Positions 34,860 through 45,678 of a stretch of 64,000 bases of DNA are shown in pieces. Source of the DNA: Sparassis latifolia (Eukaryota > Basidiomycota > Agaricomycetes > Polyporales > Sparassidaceae). The notes under the pieces were generated by a model, which searched no databases, had not been told where the DNA came from, and was given only the letters and a program-made list of their open reading frames with translations. The position numbers were made by a program, and so were the translations under genes. Location: the NCBI GenBank assembly GCA_018466975.1, contig CM031559.1, positions 930,001 to 994,000 of the forward strand, written 5' to 3'. Every line of letters begins with the position of its first letter. Within the stretch, counting starts at the first letter, position 1.

Positions 34860-36066
34860 AACGGGAGTCTGGCATATTAATTGTCCCAGATGGCTCGGTT
34901 TTGAAATAGTTCATTGTAGAGCTTATCCGTTTCTCGCTGCTGCTGGGCATTAGTGTCTGCAACAGCACCGTTGATCCGCTTTGCGATCGCGCTGGGGTAT
35001 CGTCCTTCTCGACACATACGAAGCTCTGTGGCGGTATACGGGAGGGTGCAGTCCACGAGAAACCTGTCGAGATCTGCAGAGAGCTCAATGGGGGGTAGGA
35101 GAAGGCTTCGTGAGGGGTAGATTCCCCTGGATGGTGCATCTGCGGGATTTGACTTGCTCGTGACATAGGCAGCGTGAATGGTGCCGGTGCTGCTGGAGAT
35201 CTCGAGTGTGTCGTGTACTCATCTGAAAACCTGGTTAATGGCTTTGTTTCGACTTCTGCTGTTCCACCATCCACCGATGACTCCCTTGTTGTCCCCGTAT
35301 ACCCTAATATTCTGGCAAGAACCTTCAGCCCTGGTGATTGCACAGACCAGGAGCTCGAACCCGACTGCCTCGGCCCAGCCGATGTCTCGGATGCCATCAA
35401 GGGTCTGCCACCCGGGTATGAGCCTCCATGCTCGCCAATGTCCTTGATGACGATTGCAATCCCGATGCCAGAGCTTGCATCTGAGAATGCCCCGATATCA
35501 ACCAGTTGGACCAGTTGTGGGATTGGCCGTGTGAGTGTCGGTTTGCAGAGTATTTGGGTCCACCAGCAGAGGTCTTCTGCAATTCCTTTGATGGGGGAAT
35601 ATTGCATGAAAATGCAATCGTGGCAGAGTCCCAGCATGGCCTCCAGCCCGGTGAGGTATGCTCGCCCTCTTGGAATGACCAGGCACGTGTGGAGGAGCTT
35701 ACTGTAGAGCTTCTGCACATCCTTGAGATTGTGCGTCGCCCAGCACTGCCACTCCTGTATCGTGCTGAGATACTTCTGCCTCTTCTGACTCCCCAGTCCA
35801 ACTGTGAGTTCCCGTAGGTCCCATGACAGTCCGATGTACACTGTGCTCGCTGCGAATTGTGTGTCTTTGCTGCATTCCCAAGGGTAACCCAGTTTCTTCG
35901 AGAGCCTGTCAATGTCTGCAAAGCAGTAGGTGTAAGCTCTGTCAGTCTCTGACCGTGGGGAGTCCATGGACAAGTCTTGGATGGAAAACTGACAGTCATC
36001 GTTGAACTCCTCGATGGTGCTGTCATCGAAGATTTGACCGCCATACCATATGCGTCCGAGCCCATT
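34860..36066 (-). pseudogene. DIRS reverse transcriptase C-terminal part and RNase H, frameshifted
   Basis: Starting at the edge of the inserted element, the frame reads IWYGGQIFDDSTIEEF, then DIDRLSKKLGYPWECSKDTQF and YIGLSWDLRELTVGL, typical of the region after the YxDD-type motif in DIRS elements. KLLHTCLVIPRGRAYL and DIGAFSDASSGIGIAIV (start of RNase H) follow. A frameshift near 35,410 changes the frame. RNase H continues as VYGDNKGVIDGWWN and AAYVTSKSNPADAPSRG. The upstream half lies at 42,884-44,087, beyond the insertion. Confidence 0.86.
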
Positions 36067-36870
36067 CAGCCAATATATACCCAAATGTCCATATAACCGA
36101 GGTGGAATATTTTGTGTAAATTTCCATAAAACTGAGTGTTGGCCAAGAATATAATATAGGATGGAGATGTAGGGTTGGCCAAGATAAGTAGGCTATATAG
36201 GCTGAGTCGCATATTTGGGAGTTAGCCAAGGGAGGTGCAGTTTAAAGTCTATATAGGTTGTCGGGCATTTTGGGGTCGGCCGCCATTTCTCTATATAGAT
36301 TGTAGCTGAAATAGTGCCATTGGCCAAGAGTCATAAAATTCCAATCCTATATAGAGTTTGCAGACAGTTGGGCTTGGCCAAGTGGACCTATATAGAATCT
36401 TTGTGTAAATGTTCCACTTGGCCAAGGCACATGAAATTTTGATCCTATATAGCATTTCCTGACATTTGGCTGTGGCCAAGAGTACCCTATATAGATTTTT
36501 GTGGAAATAGTGCCTGCGGCCAAGGGTCAAGCAATTTGCATTCTATATAGGATTGTCTGAAATTTGGCCTCAGCTACAGATACCCTATATAGTTCTTGTA
36601 GAAATGGTGGCCTCAGCCAGGAGTCATCAAATTTTAACCTATATAGAGAGATCTGAATTTTGGCCTTGGCTGAATATACACTATATAGTTCTTGCAGAAA
36701 TGTTGGCCTTGGCTGAAGGTAGTAGAATTTCTATTCTATATAGGGTCTTCTGAAATATGGCATTGGCCAAGGATGCACTATATAGGGTTTTTGAAAATAA
36801 TGGTCTCGGCCGAGACTCTTGAAATTTGTATCCTATATAGGATTCTCCACACTTTGGCTTCAGCCAAGTA
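36067..36870 (+). repeat. Left terminal inverted repeat: array of CTATATAG units
   Basis: About 14 copies of CTATATAG (often CCTATATAG or CTATATAGG) occur at 40-60 bp spacing, alternating with TTGGCCAAG-type motifs. This makes nested palindromes. The arm matches the reverse complement of 42,228-42,937 and is longer by roughly one unit. Confidence 0.88.
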
Positions 36871-39830
36871 GCATCTTCTATTTGTTTTGATCAGAAAGGG
36901 CAAAATTCTCTTCACACAGGAGTTTTAAAGCTGGGGCCTTCACCAAGTGTATATATACAGGTTTCATCACATGTGATGCCATCAGCTATAATGAGCCAGG
37001 TCAGACCACCTTCAGGGTTTGTGTAGTAGTAGTTGGGCCGTCCTTTGCTATCACATTCTGAGACCAATATCCTTCATATCAAATGATTCAGAGCCACTGA
37101 ATTTAATCTAAATACATATGATCAAATTTTTGACACTATGTTGAGTATATGAAGATGATGACCTTCTGTTGCCTCTGAACCTTCCAAGTCAAAGATAACA
37201 TCCAGCCAATTTAGGAACTCGCTGCGATCAACATAATAGGCTCGAAGGTACTCCTCCACAAGATTGGCGATGGTATTATGCACAGGCAGCAAGTGCAGGT
37301 GCAGATGAACCAAAATCAAAGAGGTGGTATCCAACCTTGTGGTCAGTGCTATCTCCCTCTTGCCGACAATCCAAAGACCCTTCATTAATGGTACTCAAGA
37401 TTTTTCAGTGGATGGGACACTATACAGGCCCTGATATCCCTCAAATATCAGCTTTTGTGCGAGTAAAGAATTCATATTAAACCTACATGGTATACCTGCA
37501 TTGCACCTCTGTCACGCTTTATGGTGCAGGCCAGACATTCAAACTGCATCTGCTCAGTCATATTCCACTGTTGGAGATCTGGAATGCAATGCAAGCAAAC
37601 AGCTCTGCTGCAGTTTGGACGGTCACAGTCGACCAAGTTTCTGCCTTATTGCCAGAGAAAGCAATACTAGGTGCATGGTGTTAGCAAGATGCATATGTTG
37701 AAGAGAGAAACAACACCATATCACAGACTTCTATGCCATCTGGAAGATCTTGTGACATTGATGCTTAGGAGCATGAGCAGAAGGAGGTATAGTTGGATTG
37801 GAGGTGAGTAAGCTGTTCTCATGTTCATGAACAGCAGCAGTGATAGACACTGCAGAATCACGTATGAGTTGACTGCTTCAGCATCGAGGGACATCCATTT
37901 TAGCAGCAGATGCACATCCTTTCGGCCTGCATATGACTTCGACAAATGGGTGGCTCTGAAAACACATGAGGGCAGAGCAGGAACACTTGCCTCATCCTCG
38001 TCCTCATCCTTGGCCTCAGCCTCGCTCTTCTCCTCAACATCCTCCTTGATATCCTCCTCGACATTTGACACAGGCACATAGCTTAGTGGCTGGTGGATTG
38101 TCTCCTTATGTTCCTCCTTGGTATTGTCCAATTTATCACTCTCCTTTGATTCATCATTGGACAGAGGTGGGCTACCGGTGTGATTGTGATTTACTAGAAA
38201 TGTCTCACCTCTGTCCGAGTCATCATCCAGAAACTCCCCCTTCAACTGACCATCTTCATTGACATCTTCATACAAACCTTTATACACAATGCTCCCCCTG
38301 TCATCTCTGCTTTCTCTCAACTGGAACTGCTTCTAATTATCCATGTCCTTCATCTCATCTACACTCAGAGTCAATTGCGACATAGTATCTGCTTGGGGGG
38401 TCATGTGAGGTGTCAGCAAATGCAGGGTGGAGTCTGTCATTACAATATCAAATGAAATGCTGCTTACTTGACAAACGTATTCACTATTAGAAACATGAAA
38501 ATGTACCTGGTCTGTCCTTTTGCAAAGGTCGGCCATGGTAGTAAGCTGGTGGCACAGATCTACAGTACGAGATGCCTCCTCTAATTGGCTGATCAGCCTG
38601 ACCGAGATTGAAACCTTGATGCTGGTCCTGACTTGTACCCACAGATGCAGGATTCTCTGGGATTGAGTGCAGATTGAAGGTAGATTGCCTAACACCAGAC
38701 TGCGGGGTATAGGCAGGGACACAGGTCTACCTTTATAGTACAAAGGCCTGACCCTGACTATACATACAGGTACATAGACCTGCATATAGTACAGGTCTAT
38801 GAGAGTCACAGGTTTATAAAAGATAAACCTGTACTATGACCTGTACTATTACTATGTATGTACCTATGTGTAGTTTACTACACATCCTGGACATGTCTTC
38901 AAGTAAAGTAGTACTTAAGAGCAAAGTTTAACATGCAAAGTTTAAGTTTAAGTAGCTCTCTTACAGAATATATGTGTTAGCATTTGTGCTTTAATTAATT
39001 CAGTTTAATTTGAGTCTCACTCATATATTTATAAAAACTCCGCAGGTTTATATAGTCAGACCTCATATACCTATACTATGTGTACAGGTTTCACAGGTCC
39101 AACAAACTCATACCTGGACTATAACATTTACTATAACTATACTTGGACCTTTGCATAGTTTATTACACTACTATGTCCCTGCCTAGTGAGGTAGAGGTCT
39201 GACTGGCCGGCTGAGCAGACTGTGCGTGCTTCTCAGACTGGCTGTGCATGGTAGAATATACAAAAGTAGCCAAATAGATGTGTGAGAATAAGCAGCAGAG
39301 GCACAGCAACAGAAATATAGCAGAGCAGAAACAGCAAGGATAGAGCAAGAGAGAGAGAGAGAGAGAGACAGATCAGATTACAGTGATTGCAATCAAAAGG
39401 ACTTGTGCGCGCGAGCCCATGGAGATCACGTGATATGCTTGGAGGGCCGGACTTCCCGAAATCTAGTGGACAGTGGCTGAAATTTGATCGGAGTCCGAAA
39501 ATCGTCCAAATATAGCAATATTCCAGCCACCAGTGTACACCTTCTGCATATGGAAGGTGCTTGACGCATCTGGTGTCTGGGGCACATGACCAAACAAACA
39601 TGGCCAAATAGTTGGTTTTATGAGCTGGCGCAACTTCCTCTCTCTCTTCCTTCTCTACCACCACCATCCCCTTCCAGCAAGCCGGCCACAAGTGGCTGAG
39701 CTTTGTTGCTGCATGTTGCCATGGGCATGCAGTGTCAAAGCTTAGTTATTTGTGCATGCCTTTGTAAGGTAACTGTTTCTTTTCCTATAGATAGTATTAT
39801 GTAATATGCACTTTACTGACATCATCCCAT
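36871..39830. other. Internal region of the nested element, possible cargo fragments
   Basis: The most gene-like frame is 37,721-38,320 on the minus strand: Asp/Glu-rich (EEDIKEDVEEKSEAEAKDED), 199 codons, no domain recognised. A second minus-strand frame at 38,333-38,809 and one at 37,122-37,385 (LIVGK-type start, no motif) are unassigned. Acidic low complexity makes the open frame weak evidence. A (GA)n run lies at about 39,348-39,368. Confidence 0.35.
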
Positions 39831-39883
39831 GGCTGGTCTTTGGCCAGTCATGGGGTACATGTGGGTTTTGGGGGATCGCGGTG

Positions 39884-40057
39884 GCGAGCTGCAGAGGGCT
39901 CTGCGTTGTGGGGCGACCCACTCGCGTCCCTCACCTGGTACTTGAGATTTGGGGGATCACTGGGCATGCGGCGAGCTGCAGAGGGCTCCGCGTTGTGGGG
40001 GCGACCCACTCGCGCCTCTCACCCAGTATATATGGGAATTGGGGGATTTTGCACTTC
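39884..40057 (+). repeat. 87-bp direct duplication
   Basis: GCGAGCTGCAGAGGGCTC at 39,884 recurs at 39,971, with about 90 percent identity over the following 60 bp through CGACCCACTCGCG. Confidence 0.75.
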
Positions 40058-40729
40058 GGTGCCAATGCGCTTCAGCGTACTTGCGTCTAGGTGCATATGT
40101 GCTCTGCACATTACATTGTCGCCGGCCATCAGCCTTGTGCTGTGCGAGTCGTGCGTGGAGCTGCCATTGGCCTGCTCCACAAGGTCAGTCTTTTTTACTT
40201 GTTTGTTTCTTTTTGCATGGTATGGTGCGAGTACAGGAAGTGTAAGGAAGATGTGGTAAGTACTCCACAGCACATCATACAGATACTGACAAGGGTTTTT
40301 CAGCATATGGTGGGTTTTATGGCAGTGGTGAAGACCAGGCCAAATCCTATAGTGGATTGAAAGAACCGGTGAGTTTTTTTCCTTGCATTTTGAAGAATAC
40401 TGACCTCTTGATGTTTCCACAGCCTCTTACACATGTACTGAAAATTGACGACGGTCACTGCAGCGCGAGCAATGTAGCGCGCAAGGTGAGCATTTTCTAA
40501 CGTTTTCTGACTGTTTTCTGACTTCCTTTTAGTGTTTTGCAGATTGTATTTGTACTTTCCTTATAGTCTATTTTCTTTCATTTTTCCCTTCTTCCTGGTG
40601 CTTGTGGCGAATGAGGGAGGGCCCGCCCTCAGTCATCACAAGTCACCTTTTGTTTTTCATCTTTGTAGTTAGAAAAAATTGTAATACTTGAGTTTGTATC
40701 CATGAAGCATGAATAAGGCAAAGCCATGC

Positions 40730-40975
40730 CGGTATACCGGACGATGCACGGGCGCTTAAGTCACGTGATCACATCACGCGCCACCGTGTGCACTTTTTGA
40801 ACCCTTGGCCCTGCCCAAATTTCCATCTTGCCTCTTCCCACCATCTGCTACAACAGCAATTCCAGTACTTTCATCCTTTCAAAAGTCCTACTATCAACCA
40901 TGGCTGGCAAAGCTCAAGAGTATGTGCTTTCTCCAAGCCAGATTTCATCTGATTGAGCAAACTGAACCATAGCTC
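40730..40975 (+). other. Possible promoter and 5' end of a truncated gene
   Basis: A pyrimidine-rich leader (cattttcatcc...actatcaacc) precedes ATGGCTGGCAAAGCTCAAGA at 40,900. The frame ends after about 18 codons, close to where the truncated MITE copy starts. It looks like a captured gene start, but nothing downstream confirms it. Confidence 0.3.
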
Positions 40976-41311
40976 TGAACTTCCAGACCCTTGTACCCCT
41001 GGAGGGTATCACTGCATATAGTATATATAATGTAAGCAGTAACTGTATGATGAATAAAGCCTAAGTACAGCCTAGATACAGCCTTAAACTATGTATTCAG
41101 AAGCTCCAAAGGGAAAAGAAGACTGTTACAAGCCTTAAACGTAATGTGTATAATGTCATTCCCTCAAATAAGGCAGATATTGAGGGGTATACCCTCAGGG
41201 TTTGGTACCCTTACCCATACCCTTACCCCTGGTGAAGGGTATGTACACTTGGAGGGTAAGAGTAGAGGTACAGCTCAAAGTACCCAGGGGTATACCCCTG
41301 CTCTGCACTAG
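40975..41311 (+). repeat. MITE copy, 5'-truncated
   Basis: Over about 335 bp it is more than 90 percent identical by eye to the complete copy at 41,837-42,169. It ends with the terminal repeat ...CTGCTCTGCACTAG. The left terminal repeat is absent. Confidence 0.8.
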
Positions 41312-41760
41312 CCTGACACCATGCTTCTTTAAGGTCCTGGAGGATACACTCGTTCAAATTTAAATAGCCAGTCACACACATTTATTGACTACTTTGCATA
41401 CCTACTTTTGCAACTCGCAAACTATCTGACAATCATTTGACCATTGAATGCCTGTTGTGATTGAAGTGCAAAGTCCTTGAACATTGCACCTTGCTTTGCT
41501 GCATAGGATGCATGATCACATAGACCTGCACTCACCGCCTCCATCTCCCTGGTCTGCCACTCATGCTGCTTGCGTTCAAACCACAGGACAGTCTATAACA
41601 TCTCATATTACACCTTTGGTACCTCCTCCTTGTATCTTGTGTCTTGTGCCTTTGCTCTCAGCCAGTTAACTCGATTAACTGACATGCTAATTACAATCTG
41701 TGAATAAGTTTAACCAGGCATGAACAGATAGTCACTCACCCTCCTTCATCACTTAAGGCC

Positions 41761-42169
41761 CTAGTGCAGAGCAGGGGTATGCATAACCCTCAAGGGTAAG
41801 AGGTAAGGGTATTGGAGAGTAAGGGTAGGGGTATGAACTTTCAGACCCTTGTACCCCTGGAGGGTATCACTGCATATAGTATATATAATGTAAGCAGTAA
41901 TTGTATGGTGACTAAAGCCTAAGTACAGCCTAGATACAGCCTTAAACTATGTTTACAGAAGCTTTAAAGGGAAAAGAAGAATATTACAAGCCTGAAACTT
42001 AATGTCTATGATGTTACTTCCTCAAGTAAGGCAGATATTGAGGGGTATACCCTCAGGGTTTGGTACCCTTACCCATACTCTTACCCCTGGTGAAGGGTAT
42101 GTACCCTTGGAGGGTAAGGGTAGGGGTACAGCTCAAAGTTCCCAGGGGTATACCCCTGCTTTGCACTAG
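41761..42169. mobile_element. MITE with CTAGTGCA terminal inverted repeats
   Basis: Starts CTAGTGCAGAGCAGGGGTAT and ends with the reverse complement of CTAGTGCAAAGCAGGGGTAT. It is 409 bp long with no coding capacity. The interior is rich in GGGTA/TACCC runs (ACCCTTACCC type), which look telomere-like but are part of the element. The superfamily is uncertain because no convincing target-site duplication flanks it. Confidence 0.8.
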
Positions 42170-42227
42170 TGTCAGCAAGACCATTAAGTTTGGATGCCTT
42201 AGCCTGAAGCCCCATTTGTGTAAAAAG

Positions 42228-42937
42228 CTATATGGCCAAGGCCAAAGTGTGAAAAACTCTTTATCAAATGAAAATTTCTAGATCCTCGGCCAAGGCCACC
42301 ATTTTCAAAAAAACTATATAGGGCATTCTTGGCTAATGCCAAAGTTTAGAAGACCCTATATAGAATATAAATTTCAGAACACTCAGCCAAGACCACCATT
42401 TCCATAAAAACTATATAGGATATTTTCAGCCACAACCAAATTTCAGACAATCCTATATAGGATTTCAATTTCTTGACCCTTGGCCGCAGGCATTATTTTC
42501 ACAAAAATCTATATAGGGTACCCTTGGCCACAGCCAAATGTCAGGAAATGCTATATAGGATCAAAATTTCATGTGCCTTGGCCGAGTGGAACATTTACAC
42601 AAAGATTCTATATAGGTCCACTTGGCCAAGCCCAACTGTCTGCAAACTCTATATAGGATTGGAATTTTATGACTCTTGGCCAATGGCACTATTTTAGCTA
42701 CAATCTATATAGAGAAATGGTGGCCGACCCCAAAATGCCCGACAACCTATATAGACTTTAAACTGCACCTCCCTTGGCTAACTCCCAAATATGCGACTCA
42801 GCCTATATAACCTACTTATCTTGGCCAACCCTATATCTCCATCCTATATTATATTCTTGGCCAACACTCAGTTTTATGGAAATTTACACAAAATATTCCA
42901 CCTCGGTTATATGGACTTTTAGGTATATATTGGCTGA
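42228..42937 (-). repeat. Right terminal inverted repeat of the nested element
   Basis: Inverted copy of the left array, with the same order of CTATATAG palindromes and GGCCAAG motifs, running out to GGTATATATTGGCTGA at the junction with DIRS sequence. Confidence 0.88.
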
Positions 42938-44087
42938 TAGGTGTGTGCATCCGCCATCATGATGCTGACCGCGGATGGTGATGTCATCATGCCAGCATGT
43001 TCGACTCTGATTGTATGTGTGCAGATATATCCGCAGAATGCAAAAAGAAGTGGTCATCGACCCATTTCGAAAGTGGGCCAATTCCATTGGCTCGGAATAT
43101 GTCTGCACCTGCATCTGCGACATAGCCAAATGTCCCTGCTGATGGTGATTCCCCGAAACATACTGCAGTGTCAATGCAGAATTCACTGTTGCTGACTTGC
43201 ACGACAGCCCCTGGCCACTGTGTATGATGGATTGGGACCGTACGGTATGCTTCTGCGATATCTCGCGTTGCTGCCTGGGAACCTGGAGGAAGGTGCCCGA
43301 TAAGCAGTGCCACAATGCGAAATGTCCCCCAGGTACACGAAAAGTCATCCGAATTGACGGTGTTGTTGATTGATGCATTAGGGTATCGTTCAGATACTGT
43401 ATGGGGGAAAGAGAAGTTTTGCACCAGTCGAAAATGACCTGGCCTTCCTGGTTTAGGAATGATTGCGAGAGGTGATGACTGAAAGGGTCCCAGGGCGGCC
43501 TCAACTTCTTCACCTGTAAATGGTCCGATATATCGTCCTTTTGATATTTCCAGACAAACGATCCTTTTGAACTCGGGTGCGAAGGTGATAAGGGATTCAC
43601 TGTTGGGAGGGGCTTGAGTGCGTGTGATATGGGGAATGTCGATGATGAAGCCAGTTCGTAGTCCTTCCAGTACATGGTCATACTTGATGAGAAGTCCTGG
43701 TTCTCGTAGCTCTCTCTCCCAGGCACCAATTCTATAGAGAGTGAGGGCCTTATGCTTTCTCTGCTCGAGGACAGTCTTGAGCTCCATGCGTGTTTTTGCC
43801 ACATCCTGAACAGATGTGCTTCTGGTCGTGTTTGTGATTGGGACATGAATTGGGTCGCTGCCAGTCGAGGCAGAGTGGTCGCCCATCGCGGAGCATAAGA
43901 AGTTTGTCGACACAATGGGCCAGTGTTGATAAGGATTGGTCCCAAAGAACTGCCGCTGCGCAGGCGTTGACCTTGTGTGGATGACGCTCAAGGCAGATGG
44001 CACAAGCGGCATAGGTCGTTCCACTTGCGCCACTCCGAAAATCCTCCTGCTTTGCTGGGTACCCATTGTCCCTCGATCTCTGTCCAA
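42938..44087 (-). pseudogene. DIRS reverse transcriptase, N-terminal half
   Basis: The frame beginning near 44,087 carries the fingers/palm motifs SSPLAIIPKPGRPGHFRLVQ, then TRDIAEAYRTVPIHHTQWPG (catalytic Asp), GTFGYVADAGAD and the active-site KWVDDHFFL, where VDD replaces the usual YxDD, as in DIRS elements. After QSESNMLA the frame is closed by stops, and about 50 bp later the inserted element begins. Continuation of the protein is found at 36,066 and below. The start overlaps the gag frame in another frame, a common arrangement in these elements. Non-functional as it stands. Confidence 0.87.
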
Positions 44088-45345
44088 GTCGTGAGGCGCT
44101 GGAAGATCCTGCTCGTGCTGGAGATCTTGATCGGTTGTGTGACTCTGAGCTGTGACGAGACTGCATGGATTGCATGGGCTGCCCGCCTCTGCGTGGTGGC
44201 GCGGGTGCTAGCAAGAGATTGCGGCGCTGGTCCGACTGTTGTGGAGCGCAGTCACGAATGTGAGCGTAATGTGGATTTGCGTGCCCGCACCATTTGCCAG
44301 TGCCAATGCCATTGCCCATGCCAATGCCAGTGCCAGTGCCAGTGCCAATGCCAATGCCCGTGCAATTGCATAGATGGGAGCGCTGAGATATCGTGTGGAT
44401 ATGGTGATTTGAAAATTCAAATTGTCAGCATGTCATCTGCCACCAAATGGTCGAAGTACACACGCTAAAATCCCGCTTATTGTCTCTGCGGCCGCGTTCT
44501 GCCCAGTATATGCGTTCTTTGGTCTTCCGCATGAGCTCCTCGTTGATCCGTGCAAGGTTGTACGCCGTTGCTGATGAAGTAATCGCCCTGTGCCAGAGCT
44601 TGCGTTGCTCTCCCTGGTATACCAGAAGAGTCTTCTGGTCGAGCGGATCAATGCTCGAGTGAAGCTCATGTATCTGCAGGTTGCCCCAGAACCTTGCGAG
44701 CATGGTGATCCGCTCTTCCGGCCAATGTGCTTGTTCCATTGCGAGGACCATGCGTGGTACAGCTTGACAGAAGTCTTCCCAGTGAATGTCCTTGTCATCT
44801 GTGACTCCTCGGGCTTCTCTCACGGATGCTGCAGGGACCCAGGAGGTGAAACCATCCGCTGTTCGAGTGATCACCATTGCCTCATCATCAACGGAGCTGG
44901 TAATGCGCAGTGCCTCTTCAAGCCCCTCGTTTGTGTAGTACCATAGTTCTACAAAATCGCCTTTCTCCATTCTTTTGACTGCGTAGTTAGCGGCAATAAC
45001 TGGAGCAACGGTTGGTACGTCTCTGTCCGGGATCGGTGCAAACTTTGCTCTATTCTTTTTTGTTTCTTCCTTCTGTGCATTCGCCTGCTCTACGAGCTGT
45101 GCTTCCTGTGTGTCCTTATCCGCCTCTGCTGCCAACCTAATCTGCTCCGCTATCTCGGCTTCATGTTCCTCTATCTGGAGCTGCCATGCTACCTTGTCGG
45201 CCTCATTTCCAGCCTTCCAGATATTGACTAGTAACTGAATAGCCTGCTCGTTGGAGGTGTTGTCATTGACCAGCGGCGCGCGGGTCACTGCATACGTGTC
45301 CAAAGCATAGTCGGGGCATTCCAGCGATGCGGGGTCGAGCTGCAT
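43750..45345 (-). pseudogene. DIRS gag-like ORF with C-terminal zinc knuckle
   Basis: The first part (45,345-44,425) starts MQLDPASLECPDYALDTY and has a long helical, Glu/Gln/Lys-rich segment (AEADKDTQEAQLVEQ), then HWEDFCQAVPRMVLAMEQAHW. The second part (44,319-43,750) is Arg/Ser-rich (SRSPARAGSSSASR) with CAICLERHPHKVNAC and a terminal CCHC knuckle, CSGCGKNTHGAQDC (C-x2-C-x4-H-x4-C). Between them, at 44,298-44,370, a (GCCAAT/GCCAGT)n hexanucleotide run coincides with the change of frame, so replication slippage probably broke the gene. Confidence 0.8.
44298..44370 (+). repeat. Hexanucleotide repeat inside the DIRS gag
   Basis: About 12 units of TGCCAR-type hexamers (tgccaatgccagtgccagtg). 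One minus-strand frame reads ALALALALA. Confidence 0.85.
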
Positions 45346-45651
45346 TTCGAGTATTACTTATACTAGATTCCGTAGAGAGTCTTATTAAACTAGATGGTCT
45401 AAGGAACGTCCGAAACGTGAAAGTCTAGATGAAAATGAAAGCTTAAACTGCTTTGATATCGAGCAGCGAGAACACCAGTCGTGGCGGAAGGCAAGAAAAG
45501 ATGCCGCGCCACAACTGCCTAATCCGAACATAGACGAAATTCTGTGTTCGCGCTCGTTCCTCGTGCTCACTCAGAAAACAATCCATGGATGCCTTGTGAC
45601 ATGTGACAAGCGCCCAAAACGGTTCAGTTCACTGGTCCTGTGACGCGTGAC

Positions 45652-45678
45652 TGAACCTAAGGTCATATCAGTACAGTA
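45652..45678 (-). repeat. Right terminal inverted repeat of the DIRS element
   Basis: Exact reverse complement of 33,266-33,292 over 27 bp. Confidence 0.85.

Larger units (their letters stand above)
36067..42937. mobile_element. Nested element with long terminal inverted repeats, probably non-autonomous
   Basis: The outer ends share TCAGCCAATATATACC in inverted orientation. About 0.7-0.8 kb at each end are inverted copies built of CTATATAG-containing units. The element separates the two halves of the DIRS reverse transcriptase exactly. Inside, no transposase frame is recognisable; there are short acidic frames, two MITE copies and an 87-bp direct repeat. No clear target-site duplication was found at the junctions. 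Large subterminal repeat arrays and gene fragments recall KDZ or Mutator-type DNA transposons, but the superfamily cannot be fixed from sequence alone. Confidence 0.78.
33266..45678 (-). mobile_element. DIRS-like tyrosine-recombinase retroelement, interrupted by a 6.9-kb insertion
   Basis: On the minus strand the order is gag (45,345-43,750), reverse transcriptase (44,087 onward), RNase H (to about 34,860) and tyrosine recombinase (34,740-33,676), which is DIRS order. No LTRs, integrase or protease are seen. A 27-bp perfect inverted repeat bounds the unit. The insertion at 36,067-42,937 splits the reverse transcriptase. Without it the element is about 5.5 kb, a usual DIRS length. It is inactive because of the insertion, a frameshift in RNase H and a nonsense codon in the recombinase. 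Confidence 0.88.

Noticed and set aside
41200..42130. Interstitial telomere (ACCCTTACCC runs)
   Set aside because: The runs are part of the MITE, occur in both orientations and are not regular tandem telomere units.
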